51,714 bases of DNA from a bacterium (GCA_030427295.1 JAUHWS010000004.1:1-51714), one strand, 5' to 3'; numbered from the stretch's first letter, positions 17,750 to 27,186 are shown. Program-made: numbers and translations. Notes: generated by a model from the sequence alone, not told the origin.

Positions 17750-18769
17750 ATGAAATTCAACGAACTCAATGCCATTCTAAAACTCTCCGCATTCCTCCTC
17801 TTTGCCTATTTATTTTTTCTCATTCTCAAGCCCTTCATCGCTGTGATTGTCTTGGCAAGTGCCTTTGCCATCGTTTTTTATCCCGTCTCACGTGCCTTCC
17901 ACAAAAAACTAAAACTGAGTCAAGGAGCGTCTTCATTATTAACCCTCATTTTAACGGTCTTATTCATCATCCTCCCCATTGCTTTGCTGTTAACACTCAT
18001 TACCCGTGAAGCCATCATTTTTGCTGAAAACACTGATTTCCAAGCCCTAGAAAGTCAATTAAACGGCCTCCAAGAGCAAGCCTGGTGGGGATCTTACGTG
18101 GACATTGCCACCCTCAAAGAAAAGCTCATCGGCAGTCTCAGTGGGGCAGGGGAGTGGATTTACAGCAGTGGGTCAGCCATTCTAACAAGCTTTTCCAACT
18201 CCATTTTTCTCTTTTTTGCCTTCATACTCCTCTATTATTATTTTTTAAAAGATGGAACCCTCCTCCTCCAAAAGTTTAAAACCATGCTGCCCTACCAAAA
18301 AAGTGAGCAAAAAAAGCTATTTGAAGCACTTAAGGGAATTTCGACCACCATTTTTTATGGCAATTTGCTCAGTGGATTATTGGCTGGCTTAGTGGCTTAC
18401 ATCGGCTTCATGTTATTTGGCTTCAGAGGGGCCTTGATCTGGGCCTTGCTGGCCGCTCTTTTTTCACTCATCCCCACCCTGGGCACCTTGCTGATCTATT
18501 TGGCAGGCATCGCCATTGTCTTTGTTTCAAAGGGGGGGATGCTAGCCGGACTCATGCTAGCCTACTTTGTACTCGCTGAACTCCTCTTGAGAGAAAATTA
18601 CCTCCGTGGAAAATTGTTGGAAGACAAGCTCCCTTTTCACCCCATCGTGATCTTTTTTGCCCTAGTCGGAGGTGTAGCCGCCTTTGGCTCCATGGGATTC
18701 ATCTATGGCCCGCTCATTGTGACGGTTTTAGGAGCCCTATATCAATTTTACGCCATCGAAAAGAATTAA
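17750..18769 (+). CDS. AI-2E family (PerM/YdiK) membrane permease
   Basis: 339 residues from the ATG at 17750 (MKFNELN); a GTG at 17708 is less likely. About eight membrane helices: two close pairs at the N-terminus (LLFAYLFFLILKPFIAVIVL), a helix at about 65-87 (LLTLILTVLFIILPIALLL), a soluble loop, then the C-terminal block with LLSGLLAGLVAYIGFMLFG, PTLGTLLIYLAG and a final GPLIVTVLGALY, which is the conserved signature region of the family. Members export or import small solutes (autoinducer-2, Na+/H+ exchange claimed for some); substrate here unknown. It stands alone after tRNA-Gly. Confidence 0.9.
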   Translation: MKFNELNAILKLSAFLLFAYLFFLILKPFIAVIVLASAFAIVFYPVSRAFHKKLKLSQGASSLLTLILTVLFIILPIALLLTLITREAIIFAENTDFQALESQLNGLQEQAWWGSYVDIATLKEKLIGSLSGAGEWIYSSGSAILTSFSNSIFLFFAFILLYYYFLKDGTLLLQKFKTMLPYQKSEQKKLFEALKGISTTIFYGNLLSGLLAGLVAYIGFMLFGFRGALIWALLAALFSLIPTLGTLLIYLAGIAIVFVSKGGMLAGLMLAYFVLAELLLRENYLRGKLLEDKLPFHPIVIFFALVGGVAAFGSMGFIYGPLIVTVLGALYQFYAIEKN

Positions 18770-18852
18770 ATAAATTTAAATTTTTAGCCCGAGGACTTGA
18801 TTCATTTGATCTAAGCATTATCTTGGGGGATGTTAAAACTAATCCCAAAAAC

Positions 18853-19005
18853 ATGCATTATTATTGTGATGGAGGTTGTGGTGGTGTGGCCACCGAAGAG
18901 GCCCTTGAAAGAAAAGACAAGGTTTGCCAAATGGAAGGCTGCGATAAATATCAAAAACCACTCATTCAGTGTGATTGTGACAACATGGGCAGACACAAAA
19001 ATTAA
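18853..19005 (+). CDS. Small Cys-rich zinc-binding-like protein, 50 residues
   Basis: From the ATG at 18853 (MHYYCDGGCGG); a TTG 30 bases upstream is the only other start. Six Cys in a short chain: C-x3-C near residue 5, C-x4-C (VCQMEGC), and C-x-C (QCDCDN) followed by a His near the C-terminus. This spacing suits one or two structural zinc sites. Small proteins of this make are common and unnamed in candidate-phyla genomes. No ribosome site. Lies between the permease and a small lipoprotein. Confidence 0.6.
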   Translation: MHYYCDGGCGGVATEEALERKDKVCQMEGCDKYQKPLIQCDCDNMGRHKN

Positions 19006-19026
19006 GAGCTTCATAGGTCAAATAAA

Positions 19027-19055
19027 TTGACTATAATGGTATTTTAGTTTATATT
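19027..19055 (+). promoter_or_regulatory. Sigma-70 type promoter for the small lipoprotein gene
   Basis: TTGACT at 19027-19032 and TATATT at 19050-19055 with 17-base spacing, about 33 bases before the ATG at 19088. Confidence 0.6.
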
Positions 19056-19087
19056 AATACCCATTTTCGTTTAATTTAAAATCGACC

Positions 19088-19222
19088 ATGAAAAAATGGC
19101 ACTATCTCATTTTAGGAATTGTAGCCGTACTCACCTTAACCAGTTGCACCGAGTCCCCAAATGCAACAGATAGCGAATCAAACTCTAAAGTTTTAAATGA
19201 AATACCATCGTCGGTGGTCTAG
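19088..19222 (+). CDS. Small lipoprotein, 44 residues
   Basis: ATG at 19088, TAG at 19220. The first 20 residues form a type II signal peptide (MKKWHYLILGIVAVLTLTSC) with lipobox LTSC, so Cys20 would be lipidated; the mature part is a short polar Ser/Asn/Glu-rich peptide of 25 residues. Below the size limit of most gene finders. A promoter with ideal spacing precedes it, and it ends 18 bases before the 3' end of recO on the opposite strand. Resembles entericidin-like or other toxin-sized lipoproteins only in size; function unknown. Confidence 0.7.
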   Translation: MKKWHYLILGIVAVLTLTSCTESPNATDSESNSKVLNEIPSSVV

Positions 19223-19240
19223 CAGTGCTCTGATCACTTT

Positions 19241-19981
19241 CTAATGTAGTGCTTGCAAAAACTGCTCAGATTTGAAGGGATGATTTAAAATCGTTCCTAA
19301 AACCGACTTGAGAACAAAAAAAACCTCAGCCCTTTCCCCTTGGCTAGGCTGGATCTGGACACAAGAAGTGACTGAGTTTTTTTGAATGTAATTCACCCAT
19401 TTGATCACCGAGGGGCTCAATTGAAAGTCAGTGTCTGAGGCATCTTCTCGGTGAACGATACTGGCATCCTCCACGGAAAGAAAATAGGGGATGGATAGGT
19501 CAATTTTTTGATCGGTGTGTCGACAATGATCCCACTGTCCCATAAAGCCCAAAAGGGTCAATAATTTGACCATGTAAGCATAAAACAAAACCTCTGATTG
19601 CTGAGAGTCAATCAACATCAGACAATTCTTTAAAAGCTGAAAAGCCGCGTGGCACTCTTCACCTTCAGGAATCAGTTTTTGAGTAGCCTCTGCCATGTAA
19701 AAAAGAAGCCCACGGGTCTTCAAATCCAGCTCATTCGTCTCGACAGAATGAATCGGTTCAACGTCATTCAAGTAACCCAAACTTTGCCCCTGAAAATAAC
19801 TCAAATGAAGCGTATCCAAAAGGCCCAAAGAACCCGCCAATTTACTTTTTAAGCGCCTAGATCCTCGTGCCACCAAGGCAATTTTACCAAAATCTTCCGA
19901 CAGCACGGTGATGATTTGATCCGCTTCAGAAAAATCGATTCGCCTCAAAACAATCCCGGTTGTTTTATGGTGCTGTTTCAT
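19241..19981 (-). CDS. recO: DNA repair protein RecO
   Basis: 246 residues, usual length. Loads RecA onto SSB-coated DNA with RecR in gap repair. N-terminal OB fold is visible: TTGIVLRRIDFSEADQIITVL, FGKIALVARGSRRLKSKLAG and LHLSYFQGQSLGYL; the C-terminal helical part contains LLTLLGFMGQWDHC. The zinc-ribbon Cys set of many RecO proteins is reduced here to one Cys-His context. It follows ftsX by 7 bases and is the last gene of the run. Confidence 0.9.
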   Translation of the reverse strand: MKQHHKTTGIVLRRIDFSEADQIITVLSEDFGKIALVARGSRRLKSKLAGSLGLLDTLHLSYFQGQSLGYLNDVEPIHSVETNELDLKTRGLLFYMAEATQKLIPEGEECHAAFQLLKNCLMLIDSQQSEVLFYAYMVKLLTLLGFMGQWDHCRHTDQKIDLSIPYFLSVEDASIVHREDASDTDFQLSPSVIKWVNYIQKNSVTSCVQIQPSQGERAEVFFVLKSVLGTILNHPFKSEQFLQALH

Positions 19982-19988
19982 GGGTAAA

Positions 19989-21032
19989 TCAAAAGGCTTG
20001 TTGCTTTCTTAGGTAAAGCTCAATGGCCAGGTAACTGCTCACCAGTCCTGCAGCCATAACTAACAAAAATTGCCATCCTAGCGTGAGCCAAAAATTATCT
20101 TGAAAGTGAATCAGAATGGCATTGAGTCCAGCCACCAAGGTTTCGTTCGTCACGATGGTGACTAAATTTTGAGCCAAATAAGCGAGGACCAATCGAGAAA
20201 ACAAAAGACTGATCAACAATGCCAAAATGGCAAAAAAGAGACCTTCTAAAACATAGCCCCCCCGAATAAATCCATATTTTGCCCCCACCAACTTCATGAT
20301 TTGAATTTCCTTTTCATGGGAGTGAATATTGATGTTGATGCTGTTAAAAATAATCATGACCCCTACGATGGCAAAAATGATGATGAGCCAAAAACTCACC
20401 CGTTTGATGCTTTGGGTGATGGCTAGAATCTTTTCATTGCGCTCCTTTTGATCAAAATTCTGTATAAGCTCATCCTGATTGACGATGCTGCTGAATTGGG
20501 CCGATTCCAAAAATTGAATCACCTCATTATTGCTTTCAACAGTATCGGTCACCAGCCTCACCACATCAGGCAAGGGGTTTTCCAAATCGTTATAATCCAA
20601 AAATGCCGTTACATTGGGATACTTAGAGCTAAAATCCTTGAGCGCCTCGTCTTTTCCCACAAAAATCACTTCCTTAATTTGAGGATTCTCACTCAAGGTC
20701 TGAATGAAGGACTGAACGGTGTAATTTTCAACTCCCTCATTAATCTCAATGCTAATGTCAAACTTCTTGCCCACGGCTTCAATCACCGAGTCGCTGGCCA
20801 AACTCAAGGCCAGAACTAGGTTAAAAACAAAAAGCATCAAGGCAATAATGAAAACAGTAGCAACGGTCAAAAGCTTGTTTCGCATCAAATTGTGCCACGC
20901 ATTTTTCATAACGCGTCGGGCAAAGTTCCACTGCAATGATGAGGGGCGATCAGCCATTTTTTGTTTTTTTAAACTGGCTAAACTATAACAGGATTGAACT
21001 TTATCAGCAAGCGATTCCCAATGAGAATTCAT
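19989..21032 (-). CDS. ftsX: Cell division protein FtsX (permease-like)
   Basis: 347 residues from the ATG at 21032; an internal ATG at 20957 (MADRPSSL) may be the real start. One helix at about residues 52-78 (LTVATVFIIALMLFVFNLVLAL), an extracellular domain of about 130 residues, then three C-terminal helices with the VGVMIIFNSINI and MKLVGAKYGFIRGGYVLEG signatures of the FtsX/MacB fold. FtsX couples the FtsE ATPase to peptidoglycan hydrolases at the septum. The usual upstream ftsE is not adjacent and not in this window. It is 5 bases from the nucleotidyltransferase gene, so likely co-transcribed. Confidence 0.92.
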   Translation of the reverse strand: MNSHWESLADKVQSCYSLASLKKQKMADRPSSLQWNFARRVMKNAWHNLMRNKLLTVATVFIIALMLFVFNLVLALSLASDSVIEAVGKKFDISIEINEGVENYTVQSFIQTLSENPQIKEVIFVGKDEALKDFSSKYPNVTAFLDYNDLENPLPDVVRLVTDTVESNNEVIQFLESAQFSSIVNQDELIQNFDQKERNEKILAITQSIKRVSFWLIIIFAIVGVMIIFNSININIHSHEKEIQIMKLVGAKYGFIRGGYVLEGLFFAILALLISLLFSRLVLAYLAQNLVTIVTNETLVAGLNAILIHFQDNFWLTLGWQFLLVMAAGLVSSYLAIELYLRKQQAF

Positions 21033-21037
21033 GATCC

Positions 21038-21472
21038 TTAATCCGAAATCCCTAATCCCTTTTTAACCAAACTGGACTTGAATTTTTCTGGAAAATGCGC
21101 CTCAGCACGTCGTACTTCGATGCCTGGAAAAGCCTCTTTTATAGCTTCTAAATTGGCCTTCTGATCATAACCAAGCCCGATGATATCAGGCTGAAATCTA
21201 CGGATAACGTCAAAGAAATCATATTCATGACCCAAAATAACCTCATCGGCAATCTGACTGGCTTTGACAGCTTCTAAACGCTCTTCTTCACTAAAATGAG
21301 GAGGGTGCCCCTTAATTTTAGTCACATTTTTATCTCGCGCAATGACCATGATCAATCGATCGCCCCAGTTTTTCAGACGCTTCAAATAAAAAGCATGACC
21401 AGGGTGAAAGGCATCAAAGGTGCCAAAGCCCATAACAGTCATTGCATCCGATGAAATTGATTGCTTGGTCAT
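21038..21472 (-). CDS. Cytidylyltransferase-like (TagD/RibL type) nucleotidyltransferase
   Basis: 144 residues. HIGH-type nucleotidyltransferase fold: GFGTFDAFHPGHAFYLK near residue 15-31 with the HxGH motif, AHARDKN-like segment read here as IARDKN, EERLEAVKASQIADEV, and the phosphate-binding GLGYDQ near residue 98. Family members join CMP or AMP to glycerol 3-phosphate, ethanolamine phosphate or FMN; the length and GTFD..HPGH wording fit an FAD-synthase-like or glycerol-3-phosphate cytidylyltransferase. The exact substrate cannot be assigned. It is 12 bases downstream of the TPR gene. Confidence 0.85.
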   Translation of the reverse strand: MTKQSISSDAMTVMGFGTFDAFHPGHAFYLKRLKNWGDRLIMVIARDKNVTKIKGHPPHFSEEERLEAVKASQIADEVILGHEYDFFDVIRRFQPDIIGLGYDQKANLEAIKEAFPGIEVRRAEAHFPEKFKSSLVKKGLGISD

Positions 21473-21484
21473 TTAGAAATAAGA

Positions 21485-22105
21485 CTAACTAGTCTTTTTC
21501 ATTCCCATAAAACGGTCTCGAAAGGCATTGGCTGCCTCAAAACAATCCTTAACTCGCTTGTTATCTGGGTCTAACTTCAAAGCCCGTTTGAGGAGTTGAA
21601 TGGCTTTGTCAAAGTTCTTCATTTGCATGTAGCAGATGCCCAAGTCACAAAGGGTCAGCGGATTTTCAGGATCCAAATTCAAAGAGCGCTCTAAAATAAC
21701 AATCCCTTGGGTTCGTTTTTTGTTATTAAAAAGGGCCCATCCCAAGCAGCGAAGAATCTCAGGATTGTTCGCATGAATAGTGTTTGAACTCTTCAGGTAG
21801 GAAACCGCCGTATTCCAATCTTGCTTCTGGGAATGAATGAAGCCTAAAATATACTTAGCAGTATAGCTTTCTTTATCCAGTTTAAGGGCACGGTGGCAAG
21901 CTTTCTCTGCCTTCTTATACTCGTCCAGACTCACATAGTTATCCGCAATTTCCTCCAGAGCTTCTACACAATCCGGGTTTTCAAAAAGAAGTTTTTCGGC
22001 TTCAGTAATAGATTCCTCATGTTCACCATTCAGCTTCAGTTCTTCAATTTGATTGAGGGCTTGTGCCACATGGTCAGGATAGTGATTGTCTTGTTTTTGA
22101 GTCAT
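21485..22105 (-). CDS. Tetratricopeptide-repeat protein
   Basis: 206 residues. About five TPR-like 34-residue helical pairs: EEITEAEKLLFENPDCVEAL, then DEYKKAEKACHRALKLDKES, DWNTAVSYLKSSNTIHANNP, KRTQGIVILERSLNLDPENP and NFDKAIQLLKRALKLDPDNK (shown in part). No signal peptide or membrane helix, so a cytoplasmic scaffold. It opens a tight group with the nucleotidyltransferase, ftsX and recO (gaps of 12, 5 and 7 bases). Confidence 0.9.
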   Translation of the reverse strand: MTQKQDNHYPDHVAQALNQIEELKLNGEHEESITEAEKLLFENPDCVEALEEIADNYVSLDEYKKAEKACHRALKLDKESYTAKYILGFIHSQKQDWNTAVSYLKSSNTIHANNPEILRCLGWALFNNKKRTQGIVILERSLNLDPENPLTLCDLGICYMQMKNFDKAIQLLKRALKLDPDNKRVKDCFEAANAFRDRFMGMKKTS

Positions 22106-22219
22106 ACGAGCTTTTTTATTCGTTAACCTATTTTAACTTATTTTTCCGCCCATTGCAATTTATTTTGCTTTTGGAAGAATAGATTTTATGGTCCGTTAAT
22201 ATCCCAAAAATAACCCCCC

Positions 22220-23029
22220 TTATAGATCGTCATGAAACGCCCGATTCGCCTCAATCAAGCCTTTCGCTTGCCCTGTATCAAAACGTTCTCCTTCAATGTG
22301 ATAGGCCCACACCCCCTCTTTTTCAGCTAACTTGATAAAACCATCAATCAAACGCAATTCGCCATCCTTACTGGCTGCGCCTTCCCGAATCGCCTCAAAA
22401 ATCGTTGGGGGACAGACGTATTTGCCAATCACTCCCAAATCACTTGGGGCCTCTTCTTGGGCAGGTTTTTCAACCAGGCCGTGCACTTCGTACAAACGAC
22501 CTTGGTTCTCCCCAGGATGAATCACGCCATAAGCTGAAATGGATTCTTTCGGAACTCGTTCAACGGCAATCACCGATTCACCTTTAAATTGATCAATCAA
22601 CTGCTTGGAAGCAGGAATGTCATGCTTGACGATATCATCCCCAAACAAAACCAAAAAAGGCTCATCACCCACCAGGGATTCTGCTTGAAGGATCGCGTGG
22701 CCATCTCCCAAAGGTTCATCTTGATAAATATAATGAAAATGAGCCATCTCATGAATCGGACGAATTTTCTCTGCAATATGCTCTTTATTACGTGCTTTTA
22801 AAACCGACTCCAATTCCGGATAATGCGAAAAATGGTGTCGGATCAACTCTTTATTCTTAGAGATCACAAAAATAATCTCCTCAATCCCGCTCAAAACAGC
22901 CTCTTCAACCAGGTATTGAATCACGGGTTTGTCCACGATGGGAAGGAGCTCCTTAGGAACCACTTTGGTCGCTGGCATGAAACGAGTTCCCATACCAGCC
23001 ACAGGCAAGACGGCTTTTTTGATTTTCAT
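22220..23029 (-). CDS. galU: UTP-glucose-1-phosphate uridylyltransferase
   Basis: 269 residues, slightly shorter than typical GalU (about 290). Makes UDP-glucose for glycans and envelope sugars. Nucleotide-binding start KAVLPVAGMGTRFMPATKVV with PKELLPIVDKP, LFGDDIV near residue 128, VERVPKESISAYGVI near 155, LVEKP near 182 and ELRLIDG near 222 are all family signatures. The start is ATG without Shine-Dalgarno. Together with glgP elsewhere in the window it links glucose 1-phosphate to UDP-glucose. Lies 27 bases after hsp20. Confidence 0.95.
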   Translation of the reverse strand: MKIKKAVLPVAGMGTRFMPATKVVPKELLPIVDKPVIQYLVEEAVLSGIEEIIFVISKNKELIRHHFSHYPELESVLKARNKEHIAEKIRPIHEMAHFHYIYQDEPLGDGHAILQAESLVGDEPFLVLFGDDIVKHDIPASKQLIDQFKGESVIAVERVPKESISAYGVIHPGENQGRLYEVHGLVEKPAQEEAPSDLGVIGKYVCPPTIFEAIREGAASKDGELRLIDGFIKLAEKEGVWAYHIEGERFDTGQAKGLIEANRAFHDDL

Positions 23030-23056
23030 AGATTCTAGATTGCTTTACAAAATCTC

Positions 23057-23491
23057 TTACTTGGATTTAATCTTCACAATTCGCATCTGGACTAAAGGTT
23101 TCTTAGGAATGCGAATATACAAAATATGATTCTTTTGAGTGGCCTCAATCTGACTCGTGTCAGCATGAAGCGGGAGGATGATACTTCTCGAAAAATCTCC
23201 CCAATAGCATTCTTGAACATAGGCATCGACCCCTCGCAGTTCAGAGAGTTCTTGGTCCAGCATACGTTCTCCTTTAATGGTTAAAACATCACCATTGATG
23301 ATGATCTCAACCGCATCAATATCCACCCCAGCCAAAGGGGCAATCACCCGGATTTCTTTTTTATTCTCCAAAACATCCAGGGGAAGTTGACCCACATTAT
23401 CAGGAGTATTGATATTGGGCTCCAAAACAGGATCAGAGCCGATCGTGATTGTTTGAGTGGCCTGGTTTTTTTTGTTAAAGGCTGTTTTCAT
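23057..23491 (-). CDS. Small heat-shock protein (Hsp20/alpha-crystallin family)
   Basis: 144 residues. Alpha-crystallin domain at about residues 40-140: KKEIRVIAPLAGVDIDAVEI, GDVLTIKGER, YVQECYWGDFSRSIILP, and the closing YIRIPK strand in place of the usual A-x-x-x-x-GvL motif and I-x-I tail. A holdase that binds unfolding proteins. It follows ftsH by 21 bases, a logical proteostasis pairing. Confidence 0.9.
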   Translation of the reverse strand: MKTAFNKKNQATQTITIGSDPVLEPNINTPDNVGQLPLDVLENKKEIRVIAPLAGVDIDAVEIIINGDVLTIKGERMLDQELSELRGVDAYVQECYWGDFSRSIILPLHADTSQIEATQKNHILYIRIPKKPLVQMRIVKIKSK

Positions 23492-23512
23492 AGTCTAAGT
23501 CTAGAACGAAGC

Positions 23513-25405
23513 TTATTTGGAGGCAACCTTTTTCTTAGAATCAGTTTTCTTTGAGGATGCAGGGTCAAAAAAGGCATCAAATTCTTCTTTTGAAAGCACT
23601 TCTTTCTTTAGAAGCTCCTTTGAAATTTTAGTCAAAAGGTCTTTATTGTCTTTCAAAATTTTAACCGTACGGGTTTGAGCCTCATGAACTAGCTTAGAAA
23701 CCATTTGATCGATTTCATAAGCCACTTGCGGCGAGTAATTGGCCTTAGAGCCAATATCCGTTCCCATAAAGCTCGAGCTGGGTTGTTCACCAAAAATCAC
23801 TGGACCCAATTCACTCATTCCAAAATCCTTCACCATACGGCGAGCAATGTCCGTCGCCCGCTTCAAATCACTGCTTGCCCCTGTGGTCACTTCACCAAAA
23901 ATCAACTGCTCCGCAGCGTGCCCACCAATCAATGAACACATACGGTCCTTGAATTTAGAAACCGAGGTTAAATGCTTTTCTTCTTCAGGTAAAAACCAAG
24001 TGACTCCCAAGGCCATGCCGCGTGGAATGATCGAAATTTTTTCAACGGGATCACAACCCGGCAGCAGCTTTCCAACCAGTGCATGCCCCACCTCATGATA
24101 AGCCGTGATTTCTTTTTCTTCCTCACTCAGTCGACGAGATTTTTTCTCGGGCCCTAGACCAACCTTTTCAATAGAATTGTCGATGTCACTCGGCTCAATC
24201 TCTTTCCGGTCATTTTTGGCCGCTAAAATAGCGGCTTCATTCAATAAATTTTCAAGATCCGCCCCCGAGAAACCAGGAGTTTTTCGAGCAATTTTCTCTA
24301 AATCTACGGTTTTACTCAAGGTTTTATTGCGGATATGAACCTTCAAAATCTCCAAGCGTTCCTTAATGTTGGGCATATCGATGATGACCCGACGATCAAA
24401 ACGACCGGGACGCATCAAAGCTGCGTCCAACACGTCAGGGCGGTTGGTGGCAGCGATGACAATGACATTGGTATCATTTTCAAAACCATCCATTTCCGTC
24501 AAAATCTGATTCAAGGTTTGCTCCCGTTCGTCATGACCACCCCCCATACCAAAGCCACGCTGTCGTCCCACCGCGTCAATTTCGTCGATAAAAATGATAC
24601 ACGGAGCATTGTTTTTAGCCTTTTGAAAAAGATCTCGAACTCGGCTCGCCCCCACCCCCACAAACATCTCCACAAATTCTGATCCCGAAATGCTGAAGAA
24701 GGGGACATCGGCTTCTCCAGCGACCGCACGAGCGAGTAAAGTTTTACCGGTCCCTGGATTCCCCACTAAAAGGACGCCTCGAGGAATTTTAGCCCCCATT
24801 TTGGTGTACTTTTTAGGATGCTTCAAAAAATCGACCACTTCCACAAGATCTTCTTTAGATTCGTCCATTCCCGCCACATCAGCAAAGGTAGTCTTCTTCT
24901 TTCCATCCTTGCTGTAGACTCTGGCTTGAGATTTACCAAACGAGAAGGCATTGCTGGCCCCCTTACCGAGTTGCTTGACCATAAAAATGATCAAGGCAAG
25001 GAAGAGAATGACCGGAAGCCAATTCGAGAGGAGGCCCATCCAAAAAGCAGCCTGTTCATTGCTTCTAATACTGACTTCGGTGGGCACATCGGGGTTATCC
25101 AAGCCAAGTTCGTCGATGCCGTCATTGATGTCTCGATAAGCAAAAAAAGTTTCCCCCTTCTCGGTTTCGGCAACCACTCGACTGTTGTCTAGGGTGATGG
25201 TTTTATAACTTTCATCCTGATACTCTTCAAGTAGCGTGCTGATTGGAATTTCAGTTTCTTCAGTATTGTCAAAGCCGTTTGGATACAGGAATTGGTAAAG
25301 CAAGCCCAAGGCCAAAAAGAAAATGATGACATAAATCAAATTACTCCCATTGCGTTTGGGCGGTTTAAATTTAGGTGAACCAACTGGTTTAGGCAGTTGC
25401 GCCAT
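23513..25405 (-). CDS. ftsH: ATP-dependent zinc metalloprotease FtsH
   Basis: 630 residues. Membrane-anchored AAA+ protease for quality control. Helix 1 at about residues 21-41, an extracytoplasmic domain, helix 2 at about 124-144. Walker A GNPGTGKT at 215-222, Walker B IIFIDEID near 270-277, the pore motif FVGVGA near 248, SRH region [20 protein letters not shown], zinc-binding HEVGH at 437-441 and the distal zinc Asp in [14 protein letters not shown]. Complete and of normal length. The ATG lies 1 base after the serS stop, indicating coupling. Confidence 0.98.
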   Translation of the reverse strand: MAQLPKPVGSPKFKPPKRNGSNLIYVIIFFLALGLLYQFLYPNGFDNTEETEIPISTLLEEYQDESYKTITLDNSRVVAETEKGETFFAYRDINDGIDELGLDNPDVPTEVSIRSNEQAAFWMGLLSNWLPVILFLALIIFMVKQLGKGASNAFSFGKSQARVYSKDGKKKTTFADVAGMDESKEDLVEVVDFLKHPKKYTKMGAKIPRGVLLVGNPGTGKTLLARAVAGEADVPFFSISGSEFVEMFVGVGASRVRDLFQKAKNNAPCIIFIDEIDAVGRQRGFGMGGGHDEREQTLNQILTEMDGFENDTNVIVIAATNRPDVLDAALMRPGRFDRRVIIDMPNIKERLEILKVHIRNKTLSKTVDLEKIARKTPGFSGADLENLLNEAAILAAKNDRKEIEPSDIDNSIEKVGLGPEKKSRRLSEEEKEITAYHEVGHALVGKLLPGCDPVEKISIIPRGMALGVTWFLPEEEKHLTSVSKFKDRMCSLIGGHAAEQLIFGEVTTGASSDLKRATDIARRMVKDFGMSELGPVIFGEQPSSSFMGTDIGSKANYSPQVAYEIDQMVSKLVHEAQTRTVKILKDNKDLLTKISKELLKKEVLSKEEFDAFFDPASSKKTDSKKKVASK

Positions 25406-25406
25406 G

Positions 25407-26672
25407 TTATTTTGGGTTAATTTTTTTGAAGTTCAAAAAGGATTGTAGCACGTCCGGCACACGAACGCTGCCATCGACCTCTTGATAATTTTCTAAAATA
25501 GCAATCAGGGTTCTGGTAGACGCCATGGCTGTTCCATTTAACGTGTGCAGAAAGTGGTTACCCTTATCATCTTTAAATTTAATCCCTCCTCGGCGGGCTT
25601 GAAAATCGGTGCAGTTCGAACAACTGGTCAATTCTCGATACTTTTCTTGAGTCGGAATCCACACTTCACAATCGTATTTTTTAGCGGCAGGCGCCCCAAG
25701 ATCTCCTCCACAAATATTCATGACTTGGTAGGGGAGGCCTAGGTCTTGCAAAATTTCTTCCTCGATGCTCAGTAAAAATTCATGTTCTTCCCACGATTTT
25801 TCAGGATGACAAAACGAGAACATTTCCATCTTATCAAATTGGTGTACCCGCAAAATACCTCGGGTATCTTTGCCATAACTTCCCGCTTCTCTCCTAAAAC
25901 AAGATGAAAAGCCAATGTATCGCTTTGGCAGGTCCTCCGCAGAAGGAGTGTTGAACATGTGAAGACCCGCTAAAGGCACCTCGGAAGTTCCAACCAAATA
26001 CAAGTCATCCTCGCCGGGATTCACTTTGTAGATTTCATTTTTATCGGCAGGAAAGAAACCCGTGGCATACATCATTTCTTCCTTCACCAACATGGGAACA
26101 GTAACAGGAGTAAAGCCTTTTTCAACATATTTTTGAAGGAGCCAATTCACCAAGGCGAATTCGAGCTGAACGAGTTCATTTTTGAGATAATAAAACCGAG
26201 CCCCGCTGGTCTTGGCAGCGGTTTCCATGTCGATCACATCCAAAAGCTTTCCCAGTTCTAAATGATCTTTGGGCTCAAAATCAAATTGAGGGCGTTCACC
26301 CACCGTCCGAATCACTTGATTCTCTTCGTCAGTTTCGCCTTCGGGCACGGATTCATGGGGAGGGTTGGGGAGGGTTGAAAGGATTTCCTTGAGTTCCACA
26401 AAAATCGTGTTCAAGCTGTATTCCATCTCATCCAACTCTTCGCCAAGCGTCTTCATTTCAGCAATTTTTGCAGTCCTCTCGGCGGCTTCCATTTGAGGGA
26501 TGGCTTTGGACACCTCATTTTTTTTGGCGCGCAAGGCTTCCACGCGAGTGATGAGGTCCCGGTGTTTTTCATCCAAGGCTAAAAGCTGATCAAGGTTGGC
26601 TTTAACCTGTTTTTTGTCGAATCCAGCTTGGTACTCTGCCTGGTTGTCACGTAATTTTTTGAGGTCAATCAT
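25407..26672 (-). CDS. serS: Seryl-tRNA synthetase
   Basis: 421 residues, standard length. Class II synthetase charging tRNA-Ser (and tRNA-Sec where present). N-terminal antiparallel coiled-coil arm to about residue 105, then the catalytic core: motif 2 SSCFRREAGSYGKDTRGILR near 262, MCFS-like FDKMEMFSF, and motif 3 LNGTAMASTRTLIAILEN near 385. First gene of the run serS-ftsH-hsp20-galU. Start ATG, no Shine-Dalgarno. Confidence 0.97.
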   Translation of the reverse strand: MIDLKKLRDNQAEYQAGFDKKQVKANLDQLLALDEKHRDLITRVEALRAKKNEVSKAIPQMEAAERTAKIAEMKTLGEELDEMEYSLNTIFVELKEILSTLPNPPHESVPEGETDEENQVIRTVGERPQFDFEPKDHLELGKLLDVIDMETAAKTSGARFYYLKNELVQLEFALVNWLLQKYVEKGFTPVTVPMLVKEEMMYATGFFPADKNEIYKVNPGEDDLYLVGTSEVPLAGLHMFNTPSAEDLPKRYIGFSSCFRREAGSYGKDTRGILRVHQFDKMEMFSFCHPEKSWEEHEFLLSIEEEILQDLGLPYQVMNICGGDLGAPAAKKYDCEVWIPTQEKYRELTSCSNCTDFQARRGGIKFKDDKGNHFLHTLNGTAMASTRTLIAILENYQEVDGSVRVPDVLQSFLNFKKINPK

Positions 26673-26761
26673 CCAAAATTGGACGTTTAATTTTTTAAAT
26701 TAAGGGTACGGATGTACAAAAGGTAGAGTACCGTTTTTTGAGTTCAATCGCAAGGATTTAG

Positions 26762-27040
26762 TCAGCGTGTGATTCGAAGGAGTTTCACCTTGTCTCGGCC
26801 ACCGCTCACAATCACCACCTCACTGGCCGAGAGGCTTTTTTTAAGGAATTTGCATAGCTCTCGATTGGCCGCACCCCTTACGGGAATGGCATGAACCCGA
26901 ATTTTATAGGTAGGATTCCCCTCACTATCCTCCATCATATCAACGATTTCAGTCTGGGGCATTTTAGATAAAATCTTCACCTTTATATAGAGGGGGGATT
27001 TTTGTGCCAATTGACCCTTGATGTGATCGAGATAATCCAT
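26762..27040 (-). CDS. DUF167 (YggU-like) family protein
   Basis: 92 residues from the ATG at 27040; the open frame extends to a TTG at 27118 which overlaps a promoter for the opposite strand, so the shorter form is preferred. The family hallmark VRGAANRELCKFLKKSL, followed by VVIVSGGRDKVKLLRI, is plain at residues 55-92. Function of the family is unknown; structures show a small alpha/beta fold. AAAGG lies 14 bases upstream of the chosen start. Divergent from the lipoprotein gene at 27187. Confidence 0.9.
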   Translation of the reverse strand: MDYLDHIKGQLAQKSPLYIKVKILSKMPQTEIVDMMEDSEGNPTYKIRVHAIPVRGAANRELCKFLKKSLSASEVVIVSGGRDKVKLLRITR

Positions 27041-27111
27041 GTCATATTTTGTTACCTTTTTAAGGATAGAATCCGTAAACCTATTTTGGAACCCAGAGTG
27101 GGCCTTTAGAC

Positions 27112-27139
27112 TTGACAAATTTAAAAAAATTGTTAAAAT
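27112..27139 (+). promoter_or_regulatory. Sigma-70 type promoter for the lipoprotein gene at 27187
   Basis: TTGACA at 27112-27117 and TAAAAT at 27134-27139 with 16-base spacing; start codon 48 bases downstream. Confidence 0.65.
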
Positions 27140-27186
27140 AAACTCACAAAAGATTAAATTATTCTAAAAAAGTAACCCTACAAAGC

